Assembly (NCBI RefSeq): GCF_003286085.1
Contig: NW_020825288.1
Location: 8,556,001-8,620,000, forward strand
DNA: 64,000 nucleotides
DNA from: Drosophila persimilis
Lineage: Eukaryota > Arthropoda > Insecta > Diptera > Drosophilidae
Direction: 5' to 3'
The notes under the pieces are model-generated. The model worked only from the letters and a program-made list of their open reading frames with translations. It searched no databases and had not been told where the DNA came from. Shown here piece after piece: positions 39,936 through 53,064 of this stretch. Made by a program: the position numbers and the translations under genes. Numbering within the stretch: position 1 is the first letter of the stretch; each line of letters begins with the position of its first letter.

Positions 39936-42900
39936 TCTTTTTGTTGGCTAAGCCAACGCTGTAAACCTGAACACCTGTTGTTGTTCTTAGCCCGCGTCCT
40001 GTCCTGTCGTCCTGTGGTCCTGTCGACTTTATTCGGCCTGGAATTTAATTGCCCTTTGTTGTCGCTTTCCTCAGCGTCGTTGTCGTTTGTACGGCTCATT
40101 TATTCACATTTTGTTAACATAAACAATGCGTAAAAGTTCGATGGCATTGCGTCCCGTCTGGGCGTGTGGATTGTATTGGTCCTGGGAGTGGTCCTGGTGG
40201 CGCCTACCATTGCTGGTTGGGGCTTTGGATGGAGAGCTGTTCAGGATAATTTTGATTGCCTGTGCTTTTTGCCGTGCTAGCCTGCGTGCGTGTTGGGCTG
40301 TTAATAAGCTGCTCAACTATGGTCGCTATCGCCCGGGGCTGATGGCTGCCCACTGGCCGTTGGCTGTTGGCCACTGGCCACTAGCCGCGGGTCAGCGGGA
40401 CAGCGGCTCTCGACTCGGACTCGGAAATTGGCCATTGTGGTGCCTAATGCGTGTGCCTAAATGTGTAGATAATTTATGCGTGGCATGTAAATATTGACAT
40501 GCCCCAAGCAGCCCGCCCCCGAGTTCAGCGAAAGTCAATTAAAATTAATTTTCATTGAATGCCAAACGAGCGACGCGACGCGGATGTGTATGGCTTTAAA
40601 GGTGCCATCGAGCGGGAATCGAATCGAATCGAGATTCGAGAACTGAAAACGAACATTATAATGCCCAGTGAGCCGTGATTCCGGCTGTCCTGTCCCCCTT
40701 CTTAGTCTACTCGAAGACAAAGGCGAAAATGTGCCAAAGGAAAATTCACAAAAATTTTGATTCCAGTTTGTGCGGTGTGAAAACAACTAGAAAATTGCGC
40801 AATTTCCTGCGCCTGCAGATAGGCAACGCAAATTTATTCACAATACTTTTTGGCACATTCATTACAAGTGCTCGCCGCCAGAGCCCTCCGCCAGGGTCTC
40901 GTCTCTGCATGTAGCTTGTGTTGTACCATCTCTGAATCTCTGTCTCGAGATCCTCTGGGAAATGGCAACTAAATTAGTTGCCAGTTGGTTATTACTGCAG
41001 ACTCGGAGTCGGAATCGGAATCGGAATGGTCAACACTGAAAGGAAACCTAACATGGCAACAGCTTCGGCTTTGGCCCTGGCCAATTTAAAGTTATTTGTA
41101 AATGCAACTAATTCTCCGAACACAAAGGGGAGTTCTCGTCAGGCCTTAATTATCAGCTTTTCTCGTGTTCCCAGACCCCTTTCACAAGCTCTCCTGCAGA
41201 ATAATGTTTTTAATTAACATGCAACTGGATAACGGAGACATAGCTTTGAGTTTCGTTTGAAAGGAGAGTGGAGTGGAGCAGCTTTTGTTTCTGCGCACTT
41301 TTGTTCAGTTCAGATCTGACAAATATCGATGGAAACTCCAGTTCGTTTTTGCTCTCCGGTGGCTGTTGTTGTCTAAATAAAAGTATTATGTCATCTAATG
41401 AGCTGCTTGTCAGTCATGTCTGATGCTGTAATTGAAACGAGTGAAAAGTCTACAGCAAGTCAGCAGCCTTTCAATGGATGGAAAATGAATCAAATTCCGA
41501 TCCGAGCTTCAATTACGAAAAAGAGCCATAGTTTTGATAGATATAGAATGTGGAAGATGCGTCCGATTTTCGTTCAGCTTAGGAACACTTTGCATAGATA
41601 CATAGGTAGAGCGCAAGCGTCGGCATCGGTATCGGTAACCACAACAAGCGGACCAAAAACAGAGGACAGGGCTAGGGCGGGTCGTGGGCTGGCTGTCCTC
41701 GTTTCCATTCTACTTCTCCTCCGCGTCCTCGTTGTCCTCCACACTGTCGTCGTCAATAAGTCAAAAGTTGGAATTTCATTATGCCCGCCTAAAAGTAGGC
41801 AACGCATTTTGGCAGACAAACAACCGCAAGCGAAGCGACGAAGGGTAACTGAAACTAAAACCCGAATGCCGCGCCATTGGCTACAGCCGCATCCCAGTCC
41901 CCAACCCCTCGAAACGGCTCCACTCTTTTTGGGGGACAACATGCGCTGCAAATTTGTCATTGTGCCAAACGTCTAGCGAATGTGAGCTGGTAACCGACGA
42001 CATCGACGAGGACGAAACCCGGCTACTGGAACGAGGCAGCAAATAAAAATTGAACAGCGCTCGAGCTGGGATCGGGCCTGGGACTGGGACTGGGACTGCG
42101 GCTGCGACTGGGGCTCAGAGCGCAAGTAGAAAATTAAATTCTTGTTTCGCACGTCATTGAAATTCGACATTGTCAGTGGGTCTATGCATATTCGGGACTG
42201 AAGCTACATGGGGATACTCGTAAGACCGGGTGGATAAGACATCGACAGCTGGGTAAATGGCAATGCGTTTAATTTCATTTGCGGAGCTCGCTCGCTGCTT
42301 GGAAACCGCAGCAGCAGCCGCAGCCGCAGCCACCAAATCGACTTTAGTTGATTTGAGTCGACTACTGGAGGGGAAACTTTTCACGTTCGGCGAGTATTTG
42401 CAGTTGTTATTGAGACACCCACAAGGCCGGGCCCGGGAAGGAATCAAAGCAAATGCAATCAGGCATGAGCCGTGCCCGAGACGACTCTCCACAACAACTG
42501 AGTATCTTTCTGTGGCTGGGTTTTGAGTTGTATGTGTGTGTTGTATGTTTGTGTATAATGATGTACAGTTGCCACCTAATGCTAGCTAAGTTGGCGTTAA
42601 AGGTTTAAGTGAGCCCTGACACGCCAACCTTGAGGACACCGCCCGTGGCGCTCAAAGTACCTTACACTCGGCTCCGTAAATCGAACAATGATTGTCACAG
42701 TCGGCACTCGGCACTCGGCAGAGACACCAACAACAAAGCAATTATCTGGGAGGGTTGCAGATTTCCAGGGTCTAAGAATAATACTGGGAGTGGGAGTGGG
42801 AGTGGGCTTGACTCTGGTCACTGGCAATGAAGTCGTAAAGTCGTAAAAATTATTTTGTGACAAATCGTCCGCGTACGTGAGCCTCATTTAAATGCGTGTC

Positions 42901-43064
42901 TCCCCAAAATGTTATTAACAATTCAACGGGGCTGTCTCTACAGAAATGCGTTCTGTCGGGGTGGAGTTTCGTACAGGGCGAGGGTTGGGTTGAGGGGCCA
43001 AGCCCAATTCGAAACCGCTGAAAAGTGCGCATCAACTATTTCAACTATTTTGCCACGCACATGT

Positions 43065-43220
43065 CCCCGTCCCCGTCCCCGTCCCCCAGCCGAGCCCCAG
43101 CCCCATCTCCAGTCCTGGCTCATTGGGAATGCTAACAACAACGTGACATGGCTGAAGAAAAGGCCAAGTAGGGGCTGGGGCTGGGACTGGGGCTGGGTCG
43201 GAGTCGGGGAGGGGTCGGGG
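43065..43220. repeat. C-rich then G-rich imperfect inverted repeat with G4 potential
   Basis: A C-rich block (43065-43113, three CCCCGT units then GAGCCCCAGCCCC) is followed after about 60 bases by a G-rich block (43171-43220, GGGGCTGGGGCTGGGACTGG onward). The two are partly complementary. The G-rich block has more than four G-runs with short loops on the plus strand, as a G-quadruplex needs. Confidence 0.7.
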
Positions 43221-44001
43221 CTGTATGGGATGAACTGGATTGGGTTCAGTCACTCAGCGAGTGATGTAATATGCGACTATGACGGGGACTTGCTTAGCAC
43301 TCGCTAAGCTGTCGCCTGCATGTGCCGCTCTGCATGTGATATGAGAGTCGAGAGCTCAGCCCCATCCCGCCGCCATTTGATGTCCTGTATGTGTGGGGCA
43401 ACGTTTTAAAATAGCAAAAGCGCCACAAAGGCGGCCCCTGCCGCACAGAACAGCCACACTGTAGTACCATAAGCGGCAAATTGCGTGCCATGGAAAATTG
43501 TGCGTGAAATGTAAAATACACCCAGAGAGTACCCCAGGCCCTGTCCAGTTCTGGTCGCATTGCATTGCGTGTTCGTGTTCGTGTCCCCTCCATGTCTTTG
43601 CGCCTAAGTCATAACAGTTTGGGGCGCGTCCATGTATCAGTGCACTTCGGTGCGGCATTGCAGGCCCGCCGTCCTTTTAAGTAAATTAAGCATAAAAACG
43701 CAAAGTGGTCGCCATTATGTCGCAGTGCGTCGACAACGGTGTCGCTTTCGCTCCCATTCCCCGCCGCTGCCCCATTCACCCCCTTGCTAAGCCTCAGCGG
43801 TATCAGTGTCGCTGCTGTCCGACCCGGTACGAAAACTAGTACTAGGGTGACAATGAGCTCGGGAACGAAAACTTGACTCCGTTGACATTTCAACGTTTTT
43901 CGCTTTAGCAACTTTCTAATTTATTTATCGTCCACTCCAATACGCATACACATGCGTTCCTCAATGGGCTCCTTCGGCCCGACTTCAGCTAGTTGTTTCA
44001 C

Positions 44002-44028
44002 TTGTAGTTGTAGTTGTAGTTGTAGTTG
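44002..44028. repeat. TTGTAG hexamer repeat
   Basis: Four exact hexamers and a partial fifth. Confidence 0.9.
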
Positions 44029-45926
44029 GAGTGCGTGTAAATGTCCTCTGGGCTTTTATTGTTATTGCCATTATTATGTAGCTCTTGTTGTTGGCTTTTA
44101 AAGGATATCGAGCTATGGCTGGGGGCTGGGATTTATGCAAAGTACGCACCCCACATAAGGATCCGCGCTTAGACACACTCCGCTGATTTAATACATTCGC
44201 AAGTAGAACTACGTTTTATGACAGCAAATCGGTTTCCTGCCCCAGAACCGAATTTTTCCAGATGCCTGAAAATACACATATATTTAAGAGGGATTCCTGT
44301 GACAGGGGGAAGCCATAAACTATTTTAACAAGTAATTTGCATACCAATAGACAAGCAATAAAACCCGCATCGCATTGCCTTTGAATATTGGATTATACTA
44401 ATATTCGCCAGCAGCATATTCTTACTTGTCGAATTATCCCTGCCTCTGCTCTGGCTATTAATAGTGATGATTTCATAAACTATCTGAATCTAATGGATGG
44501 CTCTCACTGCTGGGAAGTCTCTACCAATTGATTACTCTTTTCACCCAATAAACTGTTTGCTTATCTGCTTTTGGGGCTTGGTCCGGGGCGCTGTCGTGAA
44601 ATTATACATAAACTTTTTCCACTTGTTCGGCAATTGTCTCAATGATCATTTAATTTTTTCAACACGAATCGTTTCCCGTATCGTGGCAAAGGACTATTAG
44701 GCCTACATTGTATTCTATCCTCTGCCCAACGCAACCCTCCTCGTTGACAAAACAATGCGTAACGACTGTCAGTTTTTGGGGGATATGGAGCAGAGGGCAA
44801 AGTTGACGACGCATTGATTAGCGCGTGCCATTTGCCTATCATAAATGTCATAAATTGATTGTCGTAAAGAAATGTCAACGGAAAGTTTATTTGTTTTATG
44901 TTTTTTGCCGGGGAGCAGGCAGGGAAAATCAACAAAACGTTTTACAGTCACTAAAACTGACGGAGAAAACGCGCTGCCGACTCTGCTGAGACTTTTCCGG
45001 GGCTATTTGCGTAATGAGCAATGAGTAGCCATAAAAGGGTTTCCACTTTTACGGCTATGCCAGGATAGATGCGAATCGATGGGAACCTGATCGTATACGC
45101 AATTTAATGGCCGCAAATATGGCAGGAAAAAGAATGATTGACGCTCGGGCAAAGGTGGCTTTCAACCTTTCAAATTGTCACGCTAATTGCCGAACATGTG
45201 GGTGGGACATCAGGACATCGGGACATCGGCATTGGGACCGATTGATTTTCGGGGGCGACTGACTTGTGTTTTATGCAAAGCGTGTTGTCGTGCTGGCAGT
45301 GGCAGTGCGACGCTGTCATGTTAAATTCATGACACTTTGCGACTTTGCTAGTAATTGATTAACTTTTGATTTGAAATTGTTTTCGACTGCCCAAAGTTCA
45401 GTTGCATGTTGCAACACCCTCCCACCCCATCCGCACACGCCTCCTCATAGTTATCCGCATGTAAATCCATGATAAACAATCTGTTTACGAAAAAAGTCCA
45501 AATTAAATCCTTTGCCACAACACGGCCAGCCAGAGCTTGGGGTCAAAATGAAAATTTTGATGCTTGCATTTTCAAAATTCGTTGTTTTTGCACATGGTCA
45601 GTATAATTTGTACACCCTTTCAGAGGGTACTATGTTTATCTTTACTGGTCCTTCAGTTTGAACGATAATTCACACGAAATATTATCACAACATCATATAA
45701 AATAAAATAGATCAGAAGGGTATCTAAAGCTCTCTATCAATTCCTTTCTCAAGAGGCGGGGCGGCAAATAAAACATTAAGCCATAAATATTTTATGTTCT
45801 GATTTTGCGCATCACGAGATGAGATGTCTTGCGGCTGAGCAATGGGAATGAATGCTTTTCGAGCGCAAAACTTCTTAGCCAAATGCGTTTTATTAATCAA
45901 TGTGCATAAATGCAGGCATGTGTGCT

Positions 45927-45948
45927 TGTGTGTGTGTGTGTGTGTGTG
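45927..45948. repeat. (TG)11 microsatellite
   Basis: Pure TG tract. Confidence 0.9.
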
Positions 45949-46281
45949 TCTGTGTGGGTGCGCGTGAAGGTGTGGGTGCGTATAGGTGTATTCGTCTGTT
46001 TATGTGGGAATCTGTATGCCTGCTTGCCACTTGACTGCACTCACACAGCCCGGCAGCAGAGCAAGGACTCGAATGTGCTTACATATTCATAAATGCATAA
46101 ATTGAAGGTAAATTCGCAAGGAAAACATTTCGCATCACTTTATACTAAAACTTTTCCCAGCTGCGCCTCCGCCTGCGACACGCCTCCCATCAATGTTCTC
46201 TTCTTTTCCAGGGAATTCTCAGCATTTATGTGTGTATTTTTCTTATGGCCAGCTGCTATGGCAGCGTGTGTATGGATGGAT

Positions 46282-46282
46282 G

Positions 46283-46329
<47 letters not shown>
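46282..46329. repeat. (GCCT)12 tetranucleotide array
   Basis: Twelve uninterrupted GCCT units, then CCCG-type diverged units. Reverse-complement family of the GGCA array at 8767. Confidence 0.92.
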
Positions 46330-46330
<1 letters not shown>

Positions 46331-47748
46331 CCCGCCCGACCACCTCTCTGGCTCTATGTTGTTTACTTTTAATTTTCGAATTTTGAAATAATGCCTGCAG
46401 TTATTTGCTTAAGTGTGCGTATAAAAATCAAGTATACGCACTGATAACGTACCATTTTGGACCATTTCTGCTTGATTTCTGTAGACGAGTGCTCATATGT
46501 GTGCTTCTCAGAACGAACAAAAGCTTAGAGTGTTCATATATAACCCTGCATCATAGGTCCGTCCGTTCCATAGTCACCGATTAACCAAGAAGCGGCTTTG
46601 GAATAGCATTGTGCTACCCCTTTGCTTGAACCGCCACTGGATCCGGCACTGCCCTACAATGATACGAGTATCACAACCTGCATGGTTTTTAACGAGCTTG
46701 CAGCACAAACATCCGACTCTGTTGCCATTTAATTAATTAACAATGCACCGAACATTTTTCGATCCGAATAGACAAAATGCAGCTTGGGAAATGTTCCAAT
46801 TAAATGAAGAATATCCGTCAAAGAAAGCTGGCCAACATAAAAGCACAGACAAACCAATTAGGACCTGGCATTACTCACATACGAAGAGTAGCAGACAAAA
46901 GTCAATTGTCAGAGAGGAAATCATCCGAATCATGACCAGCCAAAACTCACAAGGATCCCAAGGAATTCGACTAACTAATCTAATTAGGCAAACAACAGGA
47001 CACATGTGGGGCAGGACGATATGCGTGCGGCCCATAAAATGAGTTTTATGACAATGCATAAAAATGTTGAATGAAATTAATGAGCAAAAATTAGACATTA
47101 GATGCGGAAATGGGGCTGGGGTGGCAAAGCGGGGACCACTCAAATATTCAATGACCGCAATTGACATTTATGTGGAGAGGAGTCTGTGGTCGCAGATAAT
47201 CGAAATAAAATGCAATTAATGGAATTTATTGTTGCATATTCGCAGCTTAGCTCAGCTTTTGTGGCATCATTAAAGTCATAGCCAAACAGAGACACAGCAA
47301 AGCGGCCATATACTTGATCTGTAATTCTGTATTCCCATGCCCGAAAAGGGTCGCAAATGGAAATGAAACAATTGTAGTGAATGCTGCGCTGTCAGTTGGC
47401 CAACGGCTTTCTTTTAACAGTGAAACGACAAATTTATGAGCTTTAAATTACACATGTCCCTTCTTCATAAATCATGGTAGAGCGACAGACAGTCGGACAG
47501 CCAAGAATGATATGAATTCTGCCAGAGAATGAGAAAGGGCAAGGCTGACCGGGGAAATATTCACATGTATTTCAAATATTGGCCACATGGCAACTGTTTT
47601 GGATTCGCAGACAAATAAAAAAGCAGGAGGAGACATTGCTCCCCATAGTCCTGGTTCTATTCCTATCCCTGTTCCTGTTGCAATCCCAAATCGAGTCGCC
47701 AGCTTTTGTGCATTGCCACTGACCATTCATCCGGATCGTTCACTTGCA

Positions 47749-47798
<50 letters not shown>
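47749..47798. repeat. (CGT)16 trinucleotide array
   Basis: Sixteen uninterrupted CGT units plus CG, 50 bases. It would read as a run of Arg, Ser, Val, Asp, Thr or Asn depending on frame and strand. No flanking coding context is seen. Confidence 0.92.
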
Positions 47799-47799
<1 letters not shown>

Positions 47800-47960
47800 A
47801 TTCATTCCTTTTGCCACCGTTGCACATTGTCACCGGAAGTGGCACACAGCCGCACACAGCAGGACGTTGGGCCATAGTCCCAGTGTCATTTAGCCGTTGA
47901 CATGGCTACCAACAGACTTCCTTCGACTTTGGCCAGCTGCCGCTATCCTCTGGCCCTGTT

Positions 47961-47984
47961 CCCGTCCCCGTCCCCGTCCCCGTC
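47961..47984. repeat. CCCCGT hexamer repeat
   Basis: About four units; the same hexamer as at 43065. Confidence 0.85.
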
Positions 47985-49229
47985 CGTACTCATTGCCATT
48001 GCAAATTCTATGCAGTTTCTTATTCTGTTTATATGGCAACCAGCATTGGCATGCAACGCATGCGTGTGGCACACATGTCGTGTCCAGCACCAGCTCCTGC
48101 TGCTCCTACTTCATGTTGTTGGGTTTCATGAAGTGTTTGCGGCTTTGTCGCAACACGGCGTCATTTTTGCCATCCCCCAAAAACGATTATAGTTTTTGCT
48201 TAACCAAAAAAGCCAGATGATGATCATCATTAGAGGTATACAGCTTGTGGCAGGGTTAACTAAGGAATCCCAGACAAGAAGACTTTATGCCACGCGTTAT
48301 AGCCGTAATCCCAGAGCAGAGCCACAGAGCCATCAAAAACCTCCGGCAAGGTCTCCCATAAAATGCATAACTAAAGCGCAGTCTTAGACTTCACATTCAT
48401 ATACGTACTCATGGGTGTACAAAGCTTTCACCTGACCCCCAACTCCCTTCTCACCACCTTCCTTTCTGACCTTTATTAGATGTCACGTTTTTGTTGTAGT
48501 ACCAAGTATTTGCAGTTTGTGGCCTTTGTGGTTGGGTGATAAATTTCATTGTCTTCGGCGAGATGGGATTGCTTTCTCTCTTTTTTTTTTCATTCATTTC
48601 TCACCGTCCTTCAAGCCATATCAGCCATATCGGAGTGAACGACTCAAGGTCCCTGTGTGTGCGATGCGATAGCTACCGATGGGTGGGTTATGTTCAACAA
48701 ATGACACAAAACTGCCAAACCACATCACTATGAATGTCGCTGGAGTCTCGTCACTCGGACCAAACTTTGTTCCCTCTCAATCTTGTCTCTGGTTCTGTAA
48801 CACTCTATGGTTCTGTAACTTCCACTGCTCCTGTTCTGGCTGCAGGCTAACGAATTTTGACAGGTGCCATTATTAGTTCAGCACTCTGGGATTTTTTTGT
48901 ATTTGTGGTCTCAGGCAATCCTCGAACCGTTTTTTTTTTTTTGGTTTTTGTCTCTGCGCGTCCTATGCGTTCTAGAGTTTTATGACCACAAGAGTTTTAC
49001 TTCGCAGATGGATGACAGCAATAAAAGTACACACACACAGAGACACAAACACCCGTTCTCTGACTCAACCTTGGATGCGGCATGGCCATTTTATCACACG
49101 AACACACATTGCTCATACGCAACGTTGGCCACAGGCTTCCGCTTACCTTTGGCCTCACTGGCTGCACTAATTAAACTTGTGCCCGCCTCTTATTATGGCT
49201 GCATTGCATGGCATCGGTTAATGTGAGTT

Positions 49230-49249
49230 ACACGACACGACACGACACG
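49230..49249. repeat. (ACACG)4 repeat
   Basis: Four exact pentamers. Confidence 0.85.
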
Positions 49250-51125
49250 GCACACATTCCCCCACAGAGCCCATGGCCAGAGCCAGGCCCACAGGCTGTC
49301 CACCTGTTTTTATGTTGCGGTCGCATTGTCTCTGAGGTGAAGGCGGATGAAAACGAGGCGAAGGTGGAGCAGAAGTTGCCCCATTCTGGCGCACCGCAGA
49401 GGCGTTCTGCGGCAAGAGCGTTAAGCATTTATGTGTGCGCGTCTAATTAAAATAAGTTCGCATGGCAATGGCACTTCAAAGTCTAAATTGTCCTTATGGC
49501 TTATTTCGCTTCAGCTGCGCACAGCCCAAGGCGCTGCGGCCCACCCATTGGCCACTGACAGCGGCAGATAGACAGAACAGACAGACAAACGGTGAGGGAC
49601 GGGACGGTACGGGAGGGGACAGGCCACAGGAGGGTATCAGGTGGTGCCCTTCAAGGGGATCTAGAGCTTCTCGGAGCTCCTCTCCGCCAGGTATACGTAT
49701 ATATAATTATAATATTTTTTATTAGCTTATCTGATGTGCCGGCAACAAGGAAATAACATAAATTCAGGTGCCTTTGCTCCGCCATGTTCTTGGTCAGGCA
49801 CAGGAAGCTTTGATTCGCCCTGCGCTCAGCTCTATAAAAAGAGCAGTGATAAAAATAAAAGTTTAGTACTGCATGCATGGTGCTCTTTTTGTTGTTTTGG
49901 ATAATGCAAGGGATGGCGATCATTAGTTTCGCTTTCATCTGAATAAATTGACTTAGCATCATATCAAGGTTTCTCTACGAGATATATTCGCAGGAGTACA
50001 GCAGAAGAAATATATTAGTCTATTCATATAAGCTGATCAAATCAGATGATCAGACTCTCGTCACGGCTAGGGCATCTCGAATGTTGTGTTCGCCCAACAA
50101 GCCTCTTTGGGGATGCGCATTGTTTGTTATAAATTTTAATATACTAAGTATGTATGTTGCAGGTAGCACACAGCAGCCACATTGAGACCTCGCCCTGTTC
50201 CAGCCAGCTTCCTACAGCTTCCTCTTTTTATTCTTCCCGTCCATAGCCCCCGCGTCCTTGCTCCCTGCCCCTCGGTGCCCGTGCAGCCGGTACCTGAGTT
50301 GATAATATAAATGGAAAAACGAAAGGTCGACATTTATTATGAGGCTTTATCAGCAAAGGACATTTGTTCTGTTTTGTGTTATGAGCCGAGGATATTCGGC
50401 TACTTGTAACGATGCAGGACATTGTATCCCACTCTGCTGCTGTGCCCTTGCTGTCCCCTTGCTTCTGCTCCTACTGCTGATGTTTGTCTGTAAAAATTGT
50501 TTGCTTCATTATGTCCCGTTGTGGTTGTCCTGCCCGAGTGCGCGTCTGCCCGGACGAGGGCACGTGTTTTCCTTGGGGTGGCATCTGTATCAGTTAGCCG
50601 TCCGGTAGCGCTAAGTGTCCGGTAATATGCCATTTCCAAAATGCGGTCGCGTCGCACCAGAAACACGGAGAAGTCTTTGGTCTGCGGTGCCTCATGGCTC
50701 TCATGTCCATGCCCATAAATAACCTTTTATGGTAATGATATATCGTGTATTGGCCGTTTTTCGGCGCATCTCACTCAATTTCTGTGGCTTCCTGCTTCCG
50801 GCGAGAAACTTGGACTCGTGGATGGCCCAATTAGAGCCTTGGTCAGTGCAAACTTTTTGCGAAAACTCAGCTGTTGGTCGTGCTACTCTAGTGCCGGATA
50901 GCCTCCTGGCACTGCGGCCATGTCCATGTCGGAGAGCACAACACAGGAGAGAGACACAACACGCAAATGCATATCTGCTGTCGACCGGCATTGTCTCATG
51001 CCACTTGCATTGTTGCACTTGTCCTGTTGAGTGTCTAATCTGCTAGCAGGAGGATACGAGTATGGCCATGCAGCCACTCAGGCAACGAGCCACACTGCTG
51101 AAACTCTGCATGCGGCCCCACAGCC

Positions 51126-51168
51126 AGAGCCCGAGCCAGAGCCAGAGCCCGAGCCAGAGCCCGATCCG
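51126..51168. repeat. GAGCCA/GAGCCC hexamer array
   Basis: About seven hexamers alternating A and C at the last base; reads as a Glu-Pro repeat in one frame without other coding signs. Confidence 0.8.
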
Positions 51169-53019
51169 ATGCTGTTTCTGGTCGTGCTGAGCGTAAAAAT
51201 CTTCAGTGCCTTGCTATTTGCGCATTTCCGGTTTCCGTCACACAGCTGCACGTCCTTTTCATCCTCGTCCTCGTCCTCACACTCATCTTCATCCCCGGCT
51301 GCCATTCAAGTGACATCCGACTGCAGCTGCTGCTGATACATTCTTGATATTCTGCAAATATCCTGTTATGCAGAAAATGCTTCTTATTCCCGTGTCGTCC
51401 TCGTCTTAGTGGGGGCGACAGCCCCATGCACGGGAATTATTAACTAAACAGCCAGCAGCCCCATGCCGTGTACCAGGTAATGCACGTGGTGGCATGTCGG
51501 CATGCCACACAATGCAGTTCCAGACATCGGACGGACATCACTTGACGGCGGCCATAATGTCTGCTGAAATATCGCGGAGTGCTGGTTGAGGTGACATCTG
51601 AGCTAAGTGGATAGGCCAGATCGTTTCTATATTTTATACCTTGAGTACTTCTTAAGTTCCTGGACACACTCCCTGAAGACACTCTTGGACTGTACCGACC
51701 AAGTTAACGAAAAATCTGCTTTGAATGGGTCTGTATCCGTTCACCTCCAGGGCGGCTTTTGATTTCCATTAGTTCCTGGGATTGTTTGAGCATCAATTGA
51801 GCAATTTTGGTTTAGTCGAACCCGACTGGAATGTGGCGTACGAGGGTCCCCCTCGAAAGACCTTGACTACGCAGCATGCGGTTCAACCAATATATATACT
51901 ACTCTCTGTGTGTACACAGCATTTCCAACTCAAACAATTTATTTTTTTCAGCTCTACTCCCAGCTATTGCTTAAGCTTAGATTTCACTTCTTTTTTTATT
52001 TTATTTGTTTTTCTCTTCTTTTCTTTGGCTTACGCTGAGGCAAAGGAAATTCAAGTCAACATGTGCACGCCTCCAACAGGCAGACAGAAAGACTGAAGGA
52101 CGGAAAACGTCGAGGGTTGCGGATGACACAGTGAAATCAAAGTCAAATGTAAGTAAATAAAACATATTGTTTCTCTTATAGGAAGACATTTTGCAAAATT
52201 ACGCCGATTTGCAATGCAAATCAAACATAGCGCCATTATTTTTCTCACACGCACACGCCACACTCACCCTTACATATACATACATACACATATGTACGTC
52301 TCGAGGAAGTGAAAGTAAAAACCCCGCCGCATATGTTGCTTAAAAATGCAGCCGTCATGGAGCGGAGAAGAGACGTACAGCACAGCAGTCACATTTACAC
52401 AAACATCTGTCCCGATCTGTGTCCGTATCCGTATCCGTGTGTCTGTGCCTGTGTTTGTGTACTCGAAATCTTTGTGATAATAGCGCACACACTCACACGA
52501 GTGCACAATAAATATAAATGGAGGGTTCGGGCCTCTGTGTGCGTGTGTGTCTGCTGGTTTTAACCTGCGGCAGAATGTGAAACAAGACACGGGGCAAAAA
52601 GCGAACAGCAGTCGCGAAAAAAACAACAAAAGGAATTGGCAAAAAAATATGTTTTAAACATTTTTCTCCGCTTTTCATTTTTTTCCGGGTTATTTTCTCC
52701 GTGCGCTGCCTTCCCCTTGCTGGGCGCTCCCTTTCCGTGCCTTTCCGAGCGTTACCTTCCATACTTTCAGTATTTTCCATGCCCCCGCAGCATTTTGTCG
52801 TTTTTTTGTTTTTGTAAATTTTTGATTTGTTATTGTTGCACGTGTTGTCTTTTGCCTTTGTTATGACAATCCATCCTTGGTGGGATTCGCGTAGGGTGAG
52901 ACAGGCCAGGCTTGGGACAGGCCAGAGGAGAAAACAGAAGAGGACTGTGGCAGGTCCGGGCTGCTGCGGCTGGGTTCTGGTGCTGCCATCCGAGGCATAA
53001 ATGTTTTTAACGAACTCAC

Positions 53020-53064
53020 CTGTGGGGCATACGCATAAGTAGCAGAACGTCTTCTCCGTGTCAT
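53020..53064 (-). other. candidate 45-base microexon or first coding exon, unassigned gene
   Basis: On the minus strand a pyrimidine-containing CTTTCCATTTACACAG is followed by 45 open bases and then CCCCACAG with GTGAGT (53019-53014). Read from its first base it codes MTRRRRSATYAYAPQ. In the phase with one base outside, it reads DDTEKTFCYLCVCPT. It lies about 200 bases past the end of the T-rich tract. It could be an exon of a minus-strand gene continuing to lower coordinates, a distal alternative exon, or chance. I recognise no family. Confidence 0.25.

Larger units (their letters stand above)
35001..43000. other. non-coding region, no gene seen
   Basis: Contains T-rich DNA at about 35735-35900, (CA)n (38339-38359), (GTGTT)4 (39916-39935) and GGGACT repeats (42079-42114). 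Long frames at 36310-36879 (minus) and 36419-37063 (plus) overlap each other in GC-rich DNA. They read as arbitrary composition, so neither is called. Confidence 0.55.
43221..53019. other. non-coding region, no gene seen
   Basis: Contains (TTGTAG)n, (TG)11, a 48-base (GCCT)12 array, a 50-base (CGT)16 array, (CCCCGT)4, (ACACG)4 and a GAGCCA/GAGCCC array. AT-rich blocks near 45600-45740 and 49680-50060 show words such as ACCCTTTCAGAGGGTAC and GTGCCGGCAACAAGG. They look like degraded copies of a common fly interspersed repeat. No conserved protein frame is seen. Confidence 0.55.

Noticed and set aside
41398..41976. 192-codon plus-strand frame
   Set aside because: Low-quality composition with repeat-derived stretches and an opposing frame of 128 codons; no recognisable domain.
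47663..47875. Poly-Asp protein on the minus strand
   Set aside because: The run is the (CGT)16 array read in one frame; flanks are not protein-like.
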